A DNA stretch of 64,000 nucleotides. It comes from Eximiradius sp. (GTDB taxonomy: Bacteria; Bacteroidota; Ignavibacteria; Kapaibacteriales; UBA2268). Both the position numbers and the translations under genes were made by a program. The stretch is from assembly GCA_937127445.1 (NCBI GenBank), contig CAKZLY010000020.1, positions 41,410-105,409 on the forward strand, read 5' to 3'. Shown piece after piece: positions 26,081 through 34,617 of the stretch. The notes under the pieces are model-generated. The model was given only the letters and a program-made list of their open reading frames with translations. It was not told the origin of the DNA and did no database searches. How positions within the stretch are numbered: position 1 is the stretch's first letter; each line of letters begins with the position of its first letter.

Positions 26081-26111
26081 CAAAAATAGAAAAATAATAT
26101 TTTTTTGCAAA
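26081..26111 (-). promoter_or_regulatory. Promoter of the B12 riboswitch transcript
   Basis: On the minus strand, TTTG (26111-26108) and TATTTTTG (26088-26081) are 19 bases apart, an exact Bacteroidetes-type -33/-7 pair. The predicted start near 26075 lies only a few bases before the closing stem of the aptamer. Confidence 0.7.
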
Positions 26112-26174
26112 GTAAAATAATTTCTGCAATCAATAAATCATCATTAATTAATTTATAAGTTATTTAATAACTTA

Positions 26175-27383
26175 CTACTTAAATCTCAATGCAGATACAG
26201 GTTTTATTTTTGCTGCAATCAAAGCGGGAAGAACTGATGCCAGCAGCACCAGCACAAATGTAATCAAAGCAACAAGGACGTAATGCACTGGTGAAATAAA
26301 AATTGGCAGAGCATCTAAAAAATATATTTCACCTTTGAGATGAATAAATTTAAATTGTTGCTGTAAAAAGCAAAATACAAAAGACAAGACACAACCCGCG
26401 GCAACACCATAAAGCCCTATTTGAAAACCTTGGTATGCAAATATCTTGATAATACCAATTTTACTTATTCCCAGGGTTCGAAGAATTCCAATAGTGCGAG
26501 TTTTCTCGATGACGGTAATTATTAAAGTAGTGATAATATTCAGCATAGCAACAATAGAAATAATTCCCAGCACCAGAGGAATTGGCTCACGTTGGAGTTC
26601 AATCCAGGCGAACAGTGATGAATGTATTTCATAATAAGTCAAAGTCCAGAACGGGAATCCCAAAAATTGCATAATCGATTGCGAAACATCTTTTGCTTGG
26701 TTTATATCTGTGATGAAAATTTCAATCTTATTTGCAGAATTTGGTGGCATTCCAATGAAAGAGCGAGCGGAAGTTTCTGGCAGTAGTACCAAAGTTTCGT
26801 CATATGTTGTCATCCCAGTTTTGTATGTGCTTATTATCTTGAATTTTCTAATTTTATATTTAGGAGTATTCTCCTTAATGTTGATTGAATATAAGTTCAC
26901 GAAATCGCCGATTTGAAGTCCAAGTTTTCTGAGCAATGGTTCGCCGACAATTATTTCATTAGCGCTATCGCTCGAAAAATAGTTTTTCCCAGCAATAAGT
27001 TTGGAAAACCCATTAGGATCTTTGCTGGGATTATAAATTCTGAACATTATGCCATCAATAAATCCGGTAGAACGGATTAGACCTTCGCCTTCGATTATCG
27101 GATGAATCACAGAAATTACATCAAAATGAGCTCGAATTTGTTCGGTAATTTCTTTAATATTACTGATAGGGTCTTTGTTATAGCTGAAAACAACAATGTG
27201 AGAGGTGAATTTTGTTGTATTATTGCGAAGTTCATTTTCAAAACCGTGGAGAATGGCTAAGCTTATCAACAAAGCCAAAACACCGAGCATAACACTCAGT
27301 AGCGACACTAACCGAGCAAATCGCAAAAATCTGGTTTTTCGTGATTTTGCAATTGTAGAAGAAATATATCTATATAAATTCAT
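26175..27383 (-). CDS. LolC/LolE-type ABC transporter permease
   Basis: This 402-residue permease has the FtsX/LolE layout: a first helix near residues 25-50 (LVSLLSVMLGVLALLISLAIL), a large periplasmic domain to ~270, and three C-terminal helices. IEKTRTIGILRTLGISKIGI is the cytoplasmic coupling loop that contacts the ATPase. Such permeases extract lipoproteins from the inner membrane for transfer to the outer membrane. The ATPase gene (lolD) is not adjacent, as is common in Bacteroidota. It is upstream of the B12 riboswitch on the same strand but has no visible link with it. Confidence 0.85.
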   Translation of the reverse strand: MNLYRYISSTIAKSRKTRFLRFARLVSLLSVMLGVLALLISLAILHGFENELRNNTTKFTSHIVVFSYNKDPISNIKEITEQIRAHFDVISVIHPIIEGEGLIRSTGFIDGIMFRIYNPSKDPNGFSKLIAGKNYFSSDSANEIIVGEPLLRKLGLQIGDFVNLYSINIKENTPKYKIRKFKIISTYKTGMTTYDETLVLLPETSARSFIGMPPNSANKIEIFITDINQAKDVSQSIMQFLGFPFWTLTYYEIHSSLFAWIELQREPIPLVLGIISIVAMLNIITTLIITVIEKTRTIGILRTLGISKIGIIKIFAYQGFQIGLYGVAAGCVLSFVFCFLQQQFKFIHLKGEIYFLDALPIFISPVHYVLVALITFVLVLLASVLPALIAAKIKPVSALRFK

Positions 27384-27515
27384 TTATCACTCAAAAACTT
27401 CAATTTGGAAACATTTAAAATATAATTTAACAAATATAAATTAAAATTTGTTTCAATAATTATTATTATTTTGCGTTTCTAAATCAATAATTATTAACAA
27501 AATAGCAGTTCTTTG

Positions 27516-28289
27516 ATGGAGAAAAAGTATAAGATTTTAGTTACAAACGATGATGGAATAGATTCACCTGGTATTTACGCATTGGCAAGTGCTATGTCGC
27601 AATTGGGAGAAGTCGTGGTAGCAGCCCCGGACCGCCAGCAAAGTGCAGTTGGTCATGCGCTTACAGTAGCGCGCCCATTGAGAATAACAAAAGTAAAGCG
27701 AAATGGGACAGTGTTTGGGTATGCGATTGATGGAACGCCATCGGATTGTGTGAAAATTGCATTATCGAATTTGTTGGAGGGAAAGCCTGATTTAGTAATT
27801 TCAGGAATAAATCACGGGCAAAATACAGCGATAAATATACTATATTCGGGAACAGTTGCAGCAGCGACCGAAGGAATGTTGGCGGACGTTCCGTCGATAG
27901 CAATTTCGGTTGCATCGCACGATATAAGTGTTCCGATGGATGCAGCAGCAGAATATGCTTCGAAAATAGCAAGTAAATTGCTCGAAAGCAAGCTGAAGCC
28001 AAATTTTTTGCTTAATGTAAATGTACCAGCAATTCCAAAAGAAAATATTCTTGGTATAAAAGTTGCTAAACATAGTTCATCATATTGGAAAGATACATAT
28101 GAAATGAGGTTAGACCCGTTTGGACGAAAGTATTATTGGTTTGCGGGTGAATATTGTCTGGAAAGCGAAGATGATATAGAAACGGACGATGCTGCATTAG
28201 CAAAAGGTTATGTAACAATTACGCCTGTTCATTTCGACTTTACAAAATATGATGTTCTATCTGAATTGAAACATTTCGAGGTTGAGTGA
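27516..28289 (+). CDS. surE: 5'/3'-nucleotidase SurE
   Basis: SurE hydrolyses nucleoside monophosphates, with a preference for 3' or 5' nucleotides, and helps stationary-phase survival. The 257-residue protein begins ILVTNDDGIDSPGIYALA, with the metal-binding Asp pair, followed by VVVAAPDRQQSAVGHALT (Asn/Ser ligands) and VISGINHGQNTA. I use ATG 27516; an in-frame TTG three bases earlier is less likely. Its stop overlaps the next gene's start (TGATG), so it leads a tight run of signalling genes. Confidence 0.96.
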   Translation: MEKKYKILVTNDDGIDSPGIYALASAMSQLGEVVVAAPDRQQSAVGHALTVARPLRITKVKRNGTVFGYAIDGTPSDCVKIALSNLLEGKPDLVISGINHGQNTAINILYSGTVAAATEGMLADVPSIAISVASHDISVPMDAAAEYASKIASKLLESKLKPNFLLNVNVPAIPKENILGIKVAKHSSSYWKDTYEMRLDPFGRKYYWFAGEYCLESEDDIETDDAALAKGYVTITPVHFDFTKYDVLSELKHFEVE

Positions 28290-28624
28290 TGGCAAAGGTC
28301 ATTGCAGTAGAAGACATACAAGATGGTATGATAATAGCCGAACCGATTGTAAATCGTTACGGACAGGTTCTTCTGGCTGCGGGTGTTGTCCTTTCGCAGC
28401 AGCACGCAACTTTTCTAAAAACCTGGAATATTAGGACCATAAAAGTGTCGTCTGGAACAGAAGACGAGGAAACTTCTGAAATTTCGGAAGAGATGCGCCA
28501 ACAAATACTGGAAAGCATTGCTCAAAGAACATCATGGACGCCTCGCATTCCAATAGAAGAAGATTTATTTAAAGTTGCCGTCTATCATCTTGCAAAAAAA
28601 ATGTCTCACTCAGTGAAGAAATAA
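28289..28624 (+). CDS. Small protein resembling the N-terminal domain of HD-GYP phosphodiesterases
   Basis: The 111-residue protein has VEDIQDGMIIAEPIVNRYGQ and then VLLAAGVVLSQQHATFLKTW. This is the beta-rich N-terminal module that usually precedes HD-GYP or related signalling domains, where it appears to act as a specificity or dimer domain. Here it stands alone, followed two bases later by an HDOD protein. Its start overlaps the surE stop by one base. The final ~30 residues are basic and helical. Function is unknown; a role with the HDOD protein is likely from context. Confidence 0.65.
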   Translation: MAKVIAVEDIQDGMIIAEPIVNRYGQVLLAAGVVLSQQHATFLKTWNIRTIKVSSGTEDEETSEISEEMRQQILESIAQRTSWTPRIPIEEDLFKVAVYHLAKKMSHSVKK

Positions 28625-28625
28625 T

Positions 28626-29474
28626 ATGGATATTTTAAATAAATTAATTGCCCGTGCGGATGAATTTCCAACTTTGCCGACGATATATTCTACATTGTCG
28701 GATGTAATTTCTAATCCTCGCTCTACTGCACACGATGTTGCCAATATTATTGCGGAGGACCAGGCAGCAGCAGCAAAGGTATTGAAAGCAGCAAATTCAC
28801 CAATTTATGGATTTAGAGGAAGAATTTCAACAATCTCTCAAGCTATTATCTTTATTGGGTTCGAGGAAGTTCGCAATCTTGTTATTGCTATGGGGATAAT
28901 TGACGTTTTTCGGAATATGAAGGGCAATTTCCCAATAAATCCAGTAGATTTGTGGAAACATTCAATAGCAGTTGGCACAATTACGCGAGTGCTTGGCAAA
29001 ACGCTTCGAATAACTAATCTCGAAAATTATTTTCTTGCTGGTATTTTGCATGATATAGGGAAGCTACTTTTCTTAAAATTTATACCCGATGAATATGCGA
29101 AATCAATTGAATATGCAATAGAAAAAAATCTGCCAGCTCGCGAAGCTGAGAATGCAGTTTTAGGAGTAAATCACATTATCGCTGGTGAAATTTTAGCTGA
29201 AAAATGGAAACTGCCACAATCTTTGAAAGATGCAATTCGCTATCATGCTGTCGGCAAAGTAGATAATGCAAATAACATACTTGTTGGATGCGTTCATATT
29301 GCAAATTCAGTAGCTTCTTTACTTGAACTTGGACAAGCAGGAGACGATGTTGTTCCAACTCCAAATCTTGACGCGTGGAAAGCCTTAAATTTACCTGATA
29401 ACTACTGGTCCAAGAATTATGATGCAATGCTTCTTGAATATGAAGCAGCTATAGGTATTTTTCTTTTAAATTGA
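28626..29474 (+). CDS. HDOD domain protein
   Basis: This 282-residue protein is an HDOD (HD-related output) domain throughout. FPTLPTIYSTLSDVISNPRST, quoted in part as FPTLPTIYSTLSDVI, is the N-terminal signature. LKAANSPIYGFRGRISTISQ and AIIFIGFEEVRNLVIAMG follow, and AGILHDIGKLL retains His-Asp. A second region has AGEILAEKWKLPQSLKDAI and YHAVG. HDOD proteins lack confirmed catalysis and mostly act in signal transduction, motility or stress control. It is between the small HD-GYP-N-like gene (2 bases) and a histidine kinase gene (27 bases). Confidence 0.9.
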   Translation: MDILNKLIARADEFPTLPTIYSTLSDVISNPRSTAHDVANIIAEDQAAAAKVLKAANSPIYGFRGRISTISQAIIFIGFEEVRNLVIAMGIIDVFRNMKGNFPINPVDLWKHSIAVGTITRVLGKTLRITNLENYFLAGILHDIGKLLFLKFIPDEYAKSIEYAIEKNLPAREAENAVLGVNHIIAGEILAEKWKLPQSLKDAIRYHAVGKVDNANNILVGCVHIANSVASLLELGQAGDDVVPTPNLDAWKALNLPDNYWSKNYDAMLLEYEAAIGIFLLN

Positions 29475-29501
29475 TGTTTAGTTTTATTGTATTAATAAAA
29501 A

Positions 29502-31241
29502 ATGATTATTGGCGAACATATTGGATATCTACAAAGCATTTATTTTGACGCTATCCAAGAATTTATTGTAATGAATAAAAATTTCAACAGGTTACCTGAT
29601 CTGCTTAAAAGTGGTCTGAATGTATTCGTTAAATTTCCTAATTCAGTTTCATCGGCAATTTATCTTTTAAAAAACAATTCGTTTGAGTTCGAGTTAAATA
29701 GTTATTTCCCTGAAAGTGAAAAAAATAACATAGAGAAGATTTTCAATTCGTGTGTTCATAACGGGATAATTGGAGAAGCTCTGGCAAATGGCGCAATTTC
29801 CTATGGTTCGCCTGGTTTTGATAAATTAGTTACAATTGCTGTGCCTCTTGTATCATCATTTGGAGTTATGGGAATTGCTTTAATTAATTCTAATGATGAT
29901 ACACTTATCAAAACTGAACTAAACATTGTTACTTCTCTTTTTTCAAGGGTACTTTCCGCCAGTCTGGAAAATGTGCTATTGCAACAAAATTTAAAAGCTA
30001 CAAAGTCAAGTTTGGAGCAAATGGTTGCTGCAAAAACTATGGATTTAACTCAAAGCAGACGAGAATTAAATGCTATTTTTGATGCTGTACAAACTGGAAT
30101 AATAATTCACAACTGGGATTCACTCGAAATAATTAAAATTAATCCTGTTGCAGTAGAATTAATAAATTTAGATGAGAAAGATATTTTGGGAGGGAAAATA
30201 TACGATTTTCTTGAAAAAATTGATTACAATGACCCCGATTTCTCTTCCGAAACATATAAAAATTTCGAATCTTATTTAATTAATTCTAATAGTGAAAAAA
30301 TTCCGATAATCCGCACTACTTCTTTCGTTAATATTGGCTCAACAAAGAAAAGAATTGATTGCTTTATTGATATAACTGAACTAAAGAAATATCAAGAAGA
30401 ACTGAAACAAATAAATCAAACATTAGAGCTAAAAGTAGAAGAGCGAACGCAGGACCTACAAATATTGGTTAAAAAGCTAAAAGACGAAATTGAGCAACAC
30501 CACAAAGTTCAGAAGGAACTAAAATTAATGTTAGATAAGGAAAAAGAGTTAAATCAGATGAAGTCGCGTTTTGTTAGTATGGTGTCTCACGAGTTCCGCA
30601 CCCCGCTCACTATCGTTCGTTCTGCAGCGCAAATGCTTGAGAAATACCAGAACTCTCTATCCGACGAGGAAAAGCAAGAATATCTAAACAGAATTATGAA
30701 AACTGTAGACAACTTAACTGATTTAATTGAGAATATGTTATTTATCAGCAAAGAAAAAGACAAAGGAGTTGAAACGGACAATGTCGAACAAATAGATTTA
30801 ATTCAATTTACTGAAAACCTAATTAATGAATTTCAGACCACTTTGCTTCAAAGAAGGGATATTTCTTTCATAAACATTGGTTACAAAAATACAATTGCAA
30901 CAAATGAGCGGTTGCTTAGGTTAATACTACTAAATTTGCTTTCAAATGCAGCAAAATATTCATCGCCAGACACACCAATAGATGTCAAACTATATTTCAA
31001 CGAAGATAATTTTGCGTATGCAATAAGAGACTATGGAATTGGAATTCCAGATGATGAACAGGAAAAGATATTTGATTTATTCTATCGTGCTGATAATGTT
31101 GGGAAAATATCGGGCAGTGGTATTGGATTGCAGGTAGTGCTAAATGCAATAAAAATGTTAAATGGCAAGTTAGATTTTACAAGTAAAATTAATAGAGGAA
31201 CTACTTTTACAGTAACAATTCCATATAGTTCAGGAAATTAA
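29502..31241 (+). CDS. Soluble sensor histidine kinase (GAF-like, PAS, HisKA, HATPase)
   Basis: The 579-residue kinase has no membrane helix. An N-terminal region (~20-165) looks like a GAF domain (SVSSAIYLL, GSPGFDKLVTIAVPLV). A coiled coil and a PAS domain follow at ~195-300 (ELNAIFDAVQTGIIIHNW), then another coiled coil (~300-370). HisKA carries SMVSHEFRTPLTIVRSAAQM, with the phospho-acceptor His. The ATPase has NLLSNAAKYSS (N box), DYGIGIPDDE (G1), FDLFYRADN and GSGIGLQVV (G2). It is followed one base later by a receiver-kinase gene, a probable phosphorelay partner. The sensed signal is intracellular or unknown. Confidence 0.92.
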   Translation: MIIGEHIGYLQSIYFDAIQEFIVMNKNFNRLPDLLKSGLNVFVKFPNSVSSAIYLLKNNSFEFELNSYFPESEKNNIEKIFNSCVHNGIIGEALANGAISYGSPGFDKLVTIAVPLVSSFGVMGIALINSNDDTLIKTELNIVTSLFSRVLSASLENVLLQQNLKATKSSLEQMVAAKTMDLTQSRRELNAIFDAVQTGIIIHNWDSLEIIKINPVAVELINLDEKDILGGKIYDFLEKIDYNDPDFSSETYKNFESYLINSNSEKIPIIRTTSFVNIGSTKKRIDCFIDITELKKYQEELKQINQTLELKVEERTQDLQILVKKLKDEIEQHHKVQKELKLMLDKEKELNQMKSRFVSMVSHEFRTPLTIVRSAAQMLEKYQNSLSDEEKQEYLNRIMKTVDNLTDLIENMLFISKEKDKGVETDNVEQIDLIQFTENLINEFQTTLLQRRDISFINIGYKNTIATNERLLRLILLNLLSNAAKYSSPDTPIDVKLYFNEDNFAYAIRDYGIGIPDDEQEKIFDLFYRADNVGKISGSGIGLQVVLNAIKMLNGKLDFTSKINRGTTFTVTIPYSSGN

Positions 31242-31242
31242 A

Positions 31243-32349
31243 ATGAAAAAGAAAATATTAATAATCGAGGACGAAGAGGAAATTAGAAAAGACATTATAA
31301 AAATATTAAATATCAATGGGTTTGAAGTATTTCAAGCTAAGAATGGGAAAGAAGGCATTAATATAGCATTAGCTGTAATCCCAAACTTGATTATTTGTGA
31401 TATTATGATGCCCGAAATGGATGGGTTAGCCGTATTAAAAGAACTGAGAAACTACCCTTCTACTGAGCTGATCCCTTTTATTTTTCTAACTGCGAAATCA
31501 TCTCGCCAGGATATTCGGGAGGGTATGAACCTTGGTGCGGATGATTATATTACCAAACCATTTGATTTTGATGAACTGATTGCAGCTGTGCAAAAACGCC
31601 TCGAAAAAGCCGAAACAGCTGAAAAGAAGTTCAACTCAAAATATGAAACGCTTGCAAATACTTTGCGAAGTTATATGCCTCACGAAATTCGAACGCCGCT
31701 GAATATTATTTTGGGCTTATCTGATTTTTTGCGAAAGCACTACGACCAAACACATTATAATGAAGCACGTGATATTTTGCAAAATATCAATGAATCTGCA
31801 AAACGAATACAAAGATTATTCGAGAATTATCTTTTTTTCTCGAAATTACAATTAATCATTTCGAACGTAGACGAAATTGCGAAGTTGCGTCAGAAGAAAA
31901 CACCTCTTGCAGATTTTCTTATTAGAGATATTGTGGTTTACTCGGCGGGAAATGCAGGACGTTCGAACGATATCGAACTTGATTTAGAAGAAGCAAGCTT
32001 AGCAGTTCCCGAAGATTTATTTATGAAAGCAATCGAAGAAGTTCTCGACAATGCTTATAAGTTTTCAGAGCGTGGTAAGCCAATTAAAATCGACTCAAAC
32101 ATTTCAAATGGTTATTACTTTATCCATATTACAGACTTTGGTCGAGGAATGACACAAGAACAAATTGTCAACATAGCACCGTATATTCAATTCGAACGTG
32201 ATATTTATGAACAGCAGGGGTCCGGTCTTGGGCTCGCAATCGTTAAAGCAATAGCTGCAATAGTTGGTGGTGATATAATGATACAAAGCCAGCCAAATGT
32301 TTACACAACTGTTTCGATAAAATTCCCAATATTGAAATCTGAAAAATGA
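31243..32349 (+). CDS. Hybrid protein with N-terminal receiver and C-terminal histidine kinase
   Basis: Residues 1-120 form a receiver domain: ILIIEDEEEIRKD has the acidic pocket, IICDIMMPEMDGL the phospho-acceptor Asp, FLTAKSS the Thr, and YITKPFDFDEL the Lys. Residues ~140-365 are a kinase core with MPHEIRTPLNIILGLS (His), VLDNAYKFSERG (N box), DFGRGM (G1) and GSGLGLAIV (G2). There is no DNA-binding output. The arrangement (receiver first) suggests the receiver tunes the kinase. It overlaps the following glycosyltransferase gene by four bases (ATGA) and is one base after the upstream kinase. Confidence 0.93.
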   Translation: MKKKILIIEDEEEIRKDIIKILNINGFEVFQAKNGKEGINIALAVIPNLIICDIMMPEMDGLAVLKELRNYPSTELIPFIFLTAKSSRQDIREGMNLGADDYITKPFDFDELIAAVQKRLEKAETAEKKFNSKYETLANTLRSYMPHEIRTPLNIILGLSDFLRKHYDQTHYNEARDILQNINESAKRIQRLFENYLFFSKLQLIISNVDEIAKLRQKKTPLADFLIRDIVVYSAGNAGRSNDIELDLEEASLAVPEDLFMKAIEEVLDNAYKFSERGKPIKIDSNISNGYYFIHITDFGRGMTQEQIVNIAPYIQFERDIYEQQGSGLGLAIVKAIAAIVGGDIMIQSQPNVYTTVSIKFPILKSEK

Positions 32350-33305
32350 ACTTCACCGGTTGCATAATTGCAAAAAATGAAGAAAAATACATTGCAGGCG
32401 CAATAAGCTCGTTGCTGCCTATTTGTTCCCAGATAGTAGTTGTTGATACAGGCTCAATTGATGACACACCCAAAATTGCTGCTAATTCAAATTGCGAAAT
32501 TTACTTCAAGAAATGGAACAATGATTTTTCTGAGATGAGAAACTATGCTTTGAGATTTGCTAAACGTGATTGGATTATTTTTCTCGATGCCGACGAAGTG
32601 CTGCTACCATTTTCAGCAAAACAATATGAAAAAATATTTCAAGATGATAGAATTGGAGGAATTTCCTGCATAATTAGAAATTATCTGACGGACGATAGAA
32701 CAAGTTTTATTGAGCACCGCTATACCCGAATTTTCAGGAATCATCCCAAAATTCGTTATCAAGGTGCTGTTCATGAACAAATTTCTGAAAGTATTTTCGA
32801 ACTTGGTCTGGATATATATGAAACTGATATAATGATTGAGCATTTTGGCTACATAGATAATTCAACTGAAAAGAAACAACGTAATTTGGAACTTATAAAG
32901 AAGGAACTATCTCTAAATCCATCTGATTATTTGCTATTTCATCTTGCAAACACCGAATTTTCGATGAATAATTTGATAACAGCGAAGGAAATTTTTCTGA
33001 AAATTCTTGCTTCACGCGAGCTATCTGTTGATAATTTGGAACTTGCACAATTGCGTCTGTTCCAGATTGCAACAAGTTTGAATGACTGGAAATATATACT
33101 CGAACATCAGAATTACGTGTTTTCGAATAGTAATTACGAAGGGTTAAAACAATTTATTCTCTCGGCCTGCTTTATGCACCGCAAGCAGTGGGAAAAAGCA
33201 TATCATTGCTTGCTTGCAGCAGAGAAATGTAATTCGAGCCTTGTTGATAGCGAACTGCTGCAGAAATCAATTAAAGCAGTCGAAAAATACATAGATTTCT
33301 TTTAG
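32346..33305 (+). CDS. Family 2 glycosyltransferase with helical repeat C-terminus
   Basis: This 319-residue protein has a GT-A domain at residues 1-190: TGCIIAKNEEKYIAGAISSL, VVVDTGSIDDTPKIAA, WNNDFSEMRNYALRFAKRDW and the DxD site FLDADEVLLPF. VHEQISESI is typical of SunS-like enzymes. The C-terminal 130 residues are helical and TPR-like (YLLFHLANTEFSMNNLITAK, then further pairs), a layout seen in protein or peptide glycosylating enzymes. Translation overlaps the receiver-kinase gene, so expression is coupled, although the functional link is unclear. Its stop overlaps the convergent Rrf2 gene by four bases. Confidence 0.85.
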   Translation: MNFTGCIIAKNEEKYIAGAISSLLPICSQIVVVDTGSIDDTPKIAANSNCEIYFKKWNNDFSEMRNYALRFAKRDWIIFLDADEVLLPFSAKQYEKIFQDDRIGGISCIIRNYLTDDRTSFIEHRYTRIFRNHPKIRYQGAVHEQISESIFELGLDIYETDIMIEHFGYIDNSTEKKQRNLELIKKELSLNPSDYLLFHLANTEFSMNNLITAKEIFLKILASRELSVDNLELAQLRLFQIATSLNDWKYILEHQNYVFSNSNYEGLKQFILSACFMHRKQWEKAYHCLLAAEKCNSSLVDSELLQKSIKAVEKYIDFF

Positions 33306-33766
33306 TCCGATTTATCGGCAGTTTTGTTTTTTTGTTTTATTGATTCAATTTTTGCAATAGTTTGTTGCCGAAGTTCCTCTAATGAACGAGCCGAAAGCAT
33401 ATGCAAGGCTTCTTCGCGTAATTTTCCCCATTCGTCGTGTACGGGACAGGGTTCATCAACCGAGCAATTTGGGAAACCAAGCACACATCGGTGAAAAACA
33501 TCAGTTCCATCAATTGCTTCAACAATATCGATAAGTTTAATTTCCTTTGCGGGACGAGCTAAATAAAAACCACCGGATTTACCTTTGCGAGAACCGACTA
33601 TCTCACTTTTTGTAAGAGTTTGAAGAATTTTAGAGGTAAATTCCTTTGGGGTACCAATTTCTTCTGAAATTTCCAATGCCGAGGTAAGCGCATCTTTATC
33701 CTTGTGGGCTAAATATAGCACCGCTTGAAGAGCCAACTCGCATTTTTTAGAAAAAATTACTGTCAT
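33302..33766 (-). CDS. Rrf2-family transcriptional regulator with three cysteines
   Basis: This 154-residue winged-helix protein has the Rrf2 pattern: SKKCELALQAVLYLAHKD, KEFTSKILQTLTKSEIVGS (recognition helix) and RKGKSGGFYLARPA (wing). Residues ~93-106 read CVLGFPNCSVDEPC, three Cys spaced C-x6-C-x5-C. That resembles the iron-sulfur ligand cluster of IscR and NsrR, which sense Fe-S status or nitric oxide. Its target cannot be read directly. It is divergent from the outer membrane protein gene at 33853, with about 86 bases between them that would suit a shared operator. Confidence 0.88.
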   Translation of the reverse strand: MTVIFSKKCELALQAVLYLAHKDKDALTSALEISEEIGTPKEFTSKILQTLTKSEIVGSRKGKSGGFYLARPAKEIKLIDIVEAIDGTDVFHRCVLGFPNCSVDEPCPVHDEWGKLREEALHMLSARSLEELRQQTIAKIESIKQKNKTADKSD

Positions 33767-33852
33767 TGATTTGTATAACTTTCAATAAATATATTAATGA
33801 TATTTTAGTAAAATTAAGTATTTTTAAGAAATTTGAAAAGTCTAAAATCTAT

Positions 33853-34617
33853 ATGAAACGTTTAATTTTCTTTATATCATTGCTTGCTTTTTCGTTGAAT
33901 TGCTATTGCCAAGGAACTGCTGGCAATTCGGCAGCTTTTGAAACTCGAGATATAGTGGATATGCCAACAGCGGGCATAATACCAAAAGGCGATTATGCAG
34001 TTGACTTAGTTTATTTTGATAATGGCGGTATAGCTTTTACTTTCAACTATGCACGTTGGCGAAATTTTAATATTGGCACAGCCCTTTCGGCACAAAATTT
34101 TGTGGGTTCGGGTGAAATAACTTTACAAAACATTCCCGCAATATTATTAAAATATAGATTTATAAACGAAACTATCGAAGTGCCTGCCTTTGCAGTAGGA
34201 TTGTCCACACGAGGTTCGGGAATGTATTCAAACAGTTCAAACAGATATGCAATTGCATCACCAGGGATTTTCCTTGCAATTAGCAAGAATTTCCGTTGGG
34301 ATTTAGGTTCGATAGCTACTCACGCTGGATTGAATTATTCATTCGAAAATAGTACAGACGAGTTTTTTATTAACTATTTCGCCGGAATTGAGCAATCTAT
34401 TGGGAATAGAGTTGCTGTAAATGCTGAATACAATGCAGGCATGTTCGAATGGAAAGCAGGAAGAACAAAAGGGCGCGGATTTTTGAATACTTCTTTGCGT
34501 TATTCTCTTGGCTATGGTTTTACTCTTCAATTTCAATTTCGGGATATGCTAAATAACTTCAAAAATTCAGATAAAATTACTCGCTATTTTGGTATTGAGT
34601 GGGTTGGGAAACATTGA
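33853..34617 (+). CDS. Exported probable outer membrane protein, function unknown
   Basis: I do not recognise the family. From ATG 33853 the 254-residue product has a signal peptide (LIFFISLLAFSLNCYCQ). It continues with alternating strands rich in Gly, Asn and aromatics (FNIGTALSAQNFVGSGEITL, GYGFTLQFQFRDML), and ends ...FGIEWVGKH. An upstream in-frame start at 33766 would put 29 charged residues before the signal peptide and is rejected. It is divergent from an Rrf2-type regulator, which may control it, and its stop overlaps the start of the MmcQ-like gene by one base. Confidence 0.6.
   Translation: MKRLIFFISLLAFSLNCYCQGTAGNSAAFETRDIVDMPTAGIIPKGDYAVDLVYFDNGGIAFTFNYARWRNFNIGTALSAQNFVGSGEITLQNIPAILLKYRFINETIEVPAFAVGLSTRGSGMYSNSSNRYAIASPGIFLAISKNFRWDLGSIATHAGLNYSFENSTDEFFINYFAGIEQSIGNRVAVNAEYNAGMFEWKAGRTKGRGFLNTSLRYSLGYGFTLQFQFRDMLNNFKNSDKITRYFGIEWVGKH

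Noticed and set aside
25868..26129. Open reading frames of 76-80 codons on both strands in the gap between the permease and propeller genes
   Set aside because: They lie over the cobalamin riboswitch, whose conserved blocks explain the sequence; no protein features or ribosome binding sites.
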